In this document: piece by piece, positions 13,309 to 13,555 of the stretch
Layout: each line of letters opens with the position of its first letter
How positions within the stretch are numbered: position 1 is the first letter of the stretch
Source: an uncultured Collinsella sp.
Lineage (GTDB): Bacteria; Actinomycetota; Coriobacteriia; Coriobacteriales; Coriobacteriaceae
NCBI GenBank assembly: GCA_900541245.1
Contig: UQIS01000048.1
Coordinates: forward strand, 1 to 13,555
Direction: 5' to 3'
Length of the DNA: 13,555 nucleotides
Notes under the pieces: generated by a model
What the model was told of the DNA's origin: nothing
Seen by the model: only the letters and a program-made list of their open reading frames with translations
Database searches by the model: none
Translations under genes and position numbers: made by a program

Positions 13309-13555
13309 AACCAGCATATATCAGAAAGAACCGATCCAACGCCAAACCGCCGCACCAGCCAAGTGGTGCAGGAGCGAAGCAACTGCAACCGGGACAGAAC
13401 CCAACTGAGGTCCCGCTGTGCGGGAGCCCCGGGGAGGGCAAATATATAAGGTCGATCGGGGGGTACGGCCGCGGCCGGGAGCACATAATATGGAAAACAA
13501 GGGAGGAAGGACAGTAACGGCAGGCGGCCAAATAATATTTACCAACCCCGGGCAA
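13309..13555 (-). other. Structured non-coding stretch upstream of the methyltransferase
   Basis: No supported gene. Perfect small hairpins occur at TCCCGC/GCGGGA (13411-13425, TGT loop) and GCACCA/TGGTGC (13352-13369). A GGGAC/GTCCC pairing is also possible around 13391-13415. The leftward transcript would end in the terminator at 13277-13308. AT-rich patches at 13441-13449, 13486-13491 and 13531-13540 could contain promoters. I recognise no known riboswitch. Confidence 0.45.

Noticed and set aside
13250..13555. 101-residue minus-strand gene at the right edge
   Set aside because: It crosses the terminator and the methyltransferase ribosome binding site, is rich in Pro/Cys/Gly from GC-rich non-coding sequence, and shows no domain.

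Overview
The window looks like a chromosome segment from a high-GC member of the Coriobacteriia, most likely Collinsella-like. The basis is GC-rich coding, the core cluster rplM-rpsI-glmM-EIIA-nagB, and a ~1000-residue regulator with a C-terminal SARP-type DNA-binding/BTAD module of a kind I associate with that class. The genus is inference from remembered gene content, not a database match.

Region 1 (1-2934) is the right-hand end of an integrated element (prophage or integrative element). A leftward operon holds a 64-aa XRE regulator, a 112-aa unknown protein and a third gene that runs off the edge and appears frameshifted at a run of nine G. It diverges from a LexA/S24-type repressor, and the repressor is followed 2 bp later by a large serine recombinase. 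The divergent promoter region holds an imperfect direct repeat suited to be the switch operator. The repressor keeps an Ala-Gly cleavage-like site, but its expected Ser and Lys catalytic residues are Cys and Met. The recombinase lacks one of the usual zinc-ribbon CxxC pairs, and its last codons form an intrinsic terminator.

Region 2 (2935-3486) has no gene but is dense in repeats: a ~130-bp structured palindrome, a 125-bp REPIN/MITE-like inverted repeat with 36-bp arms, and three diverged copies of a ~49-bp palindromic unit. It lies between the element and the host genes, so the attachment site is probably in or next to it.

Region 3 (3487-8454) is host chromosome: a patatin-like lipase; rplM-rpsI behind a strong promoter and a hairpin leader; a terminator; glmM; a glucose-family PTS EIIA; and nagB behind a long structured leader, closed by a terminator. 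GlmM and NagB sit on opposite sides of glucosamine-6-phosphate: GlmM leads to cell-wall UDP-GlcNAc, NagB to glycolysis. EIIA could link sugar uptake to this node.

Region 4 (8455-13555) has a 388-bp intergenic region with a repeated 13-mer, then a 999-aa STAND-like ATPase/SARP regulator. This gene converges on a leftward YhbY RNA-binding protein gene across a terminator that serves the leftward gene. Further right is a leftward SAM-dependent methyltransferase gene. A terminator hairpin lies directly ahead of its ribosome binding site, at the end of a structured non-coding stretch reaching the window edge, which suggests attenuation.
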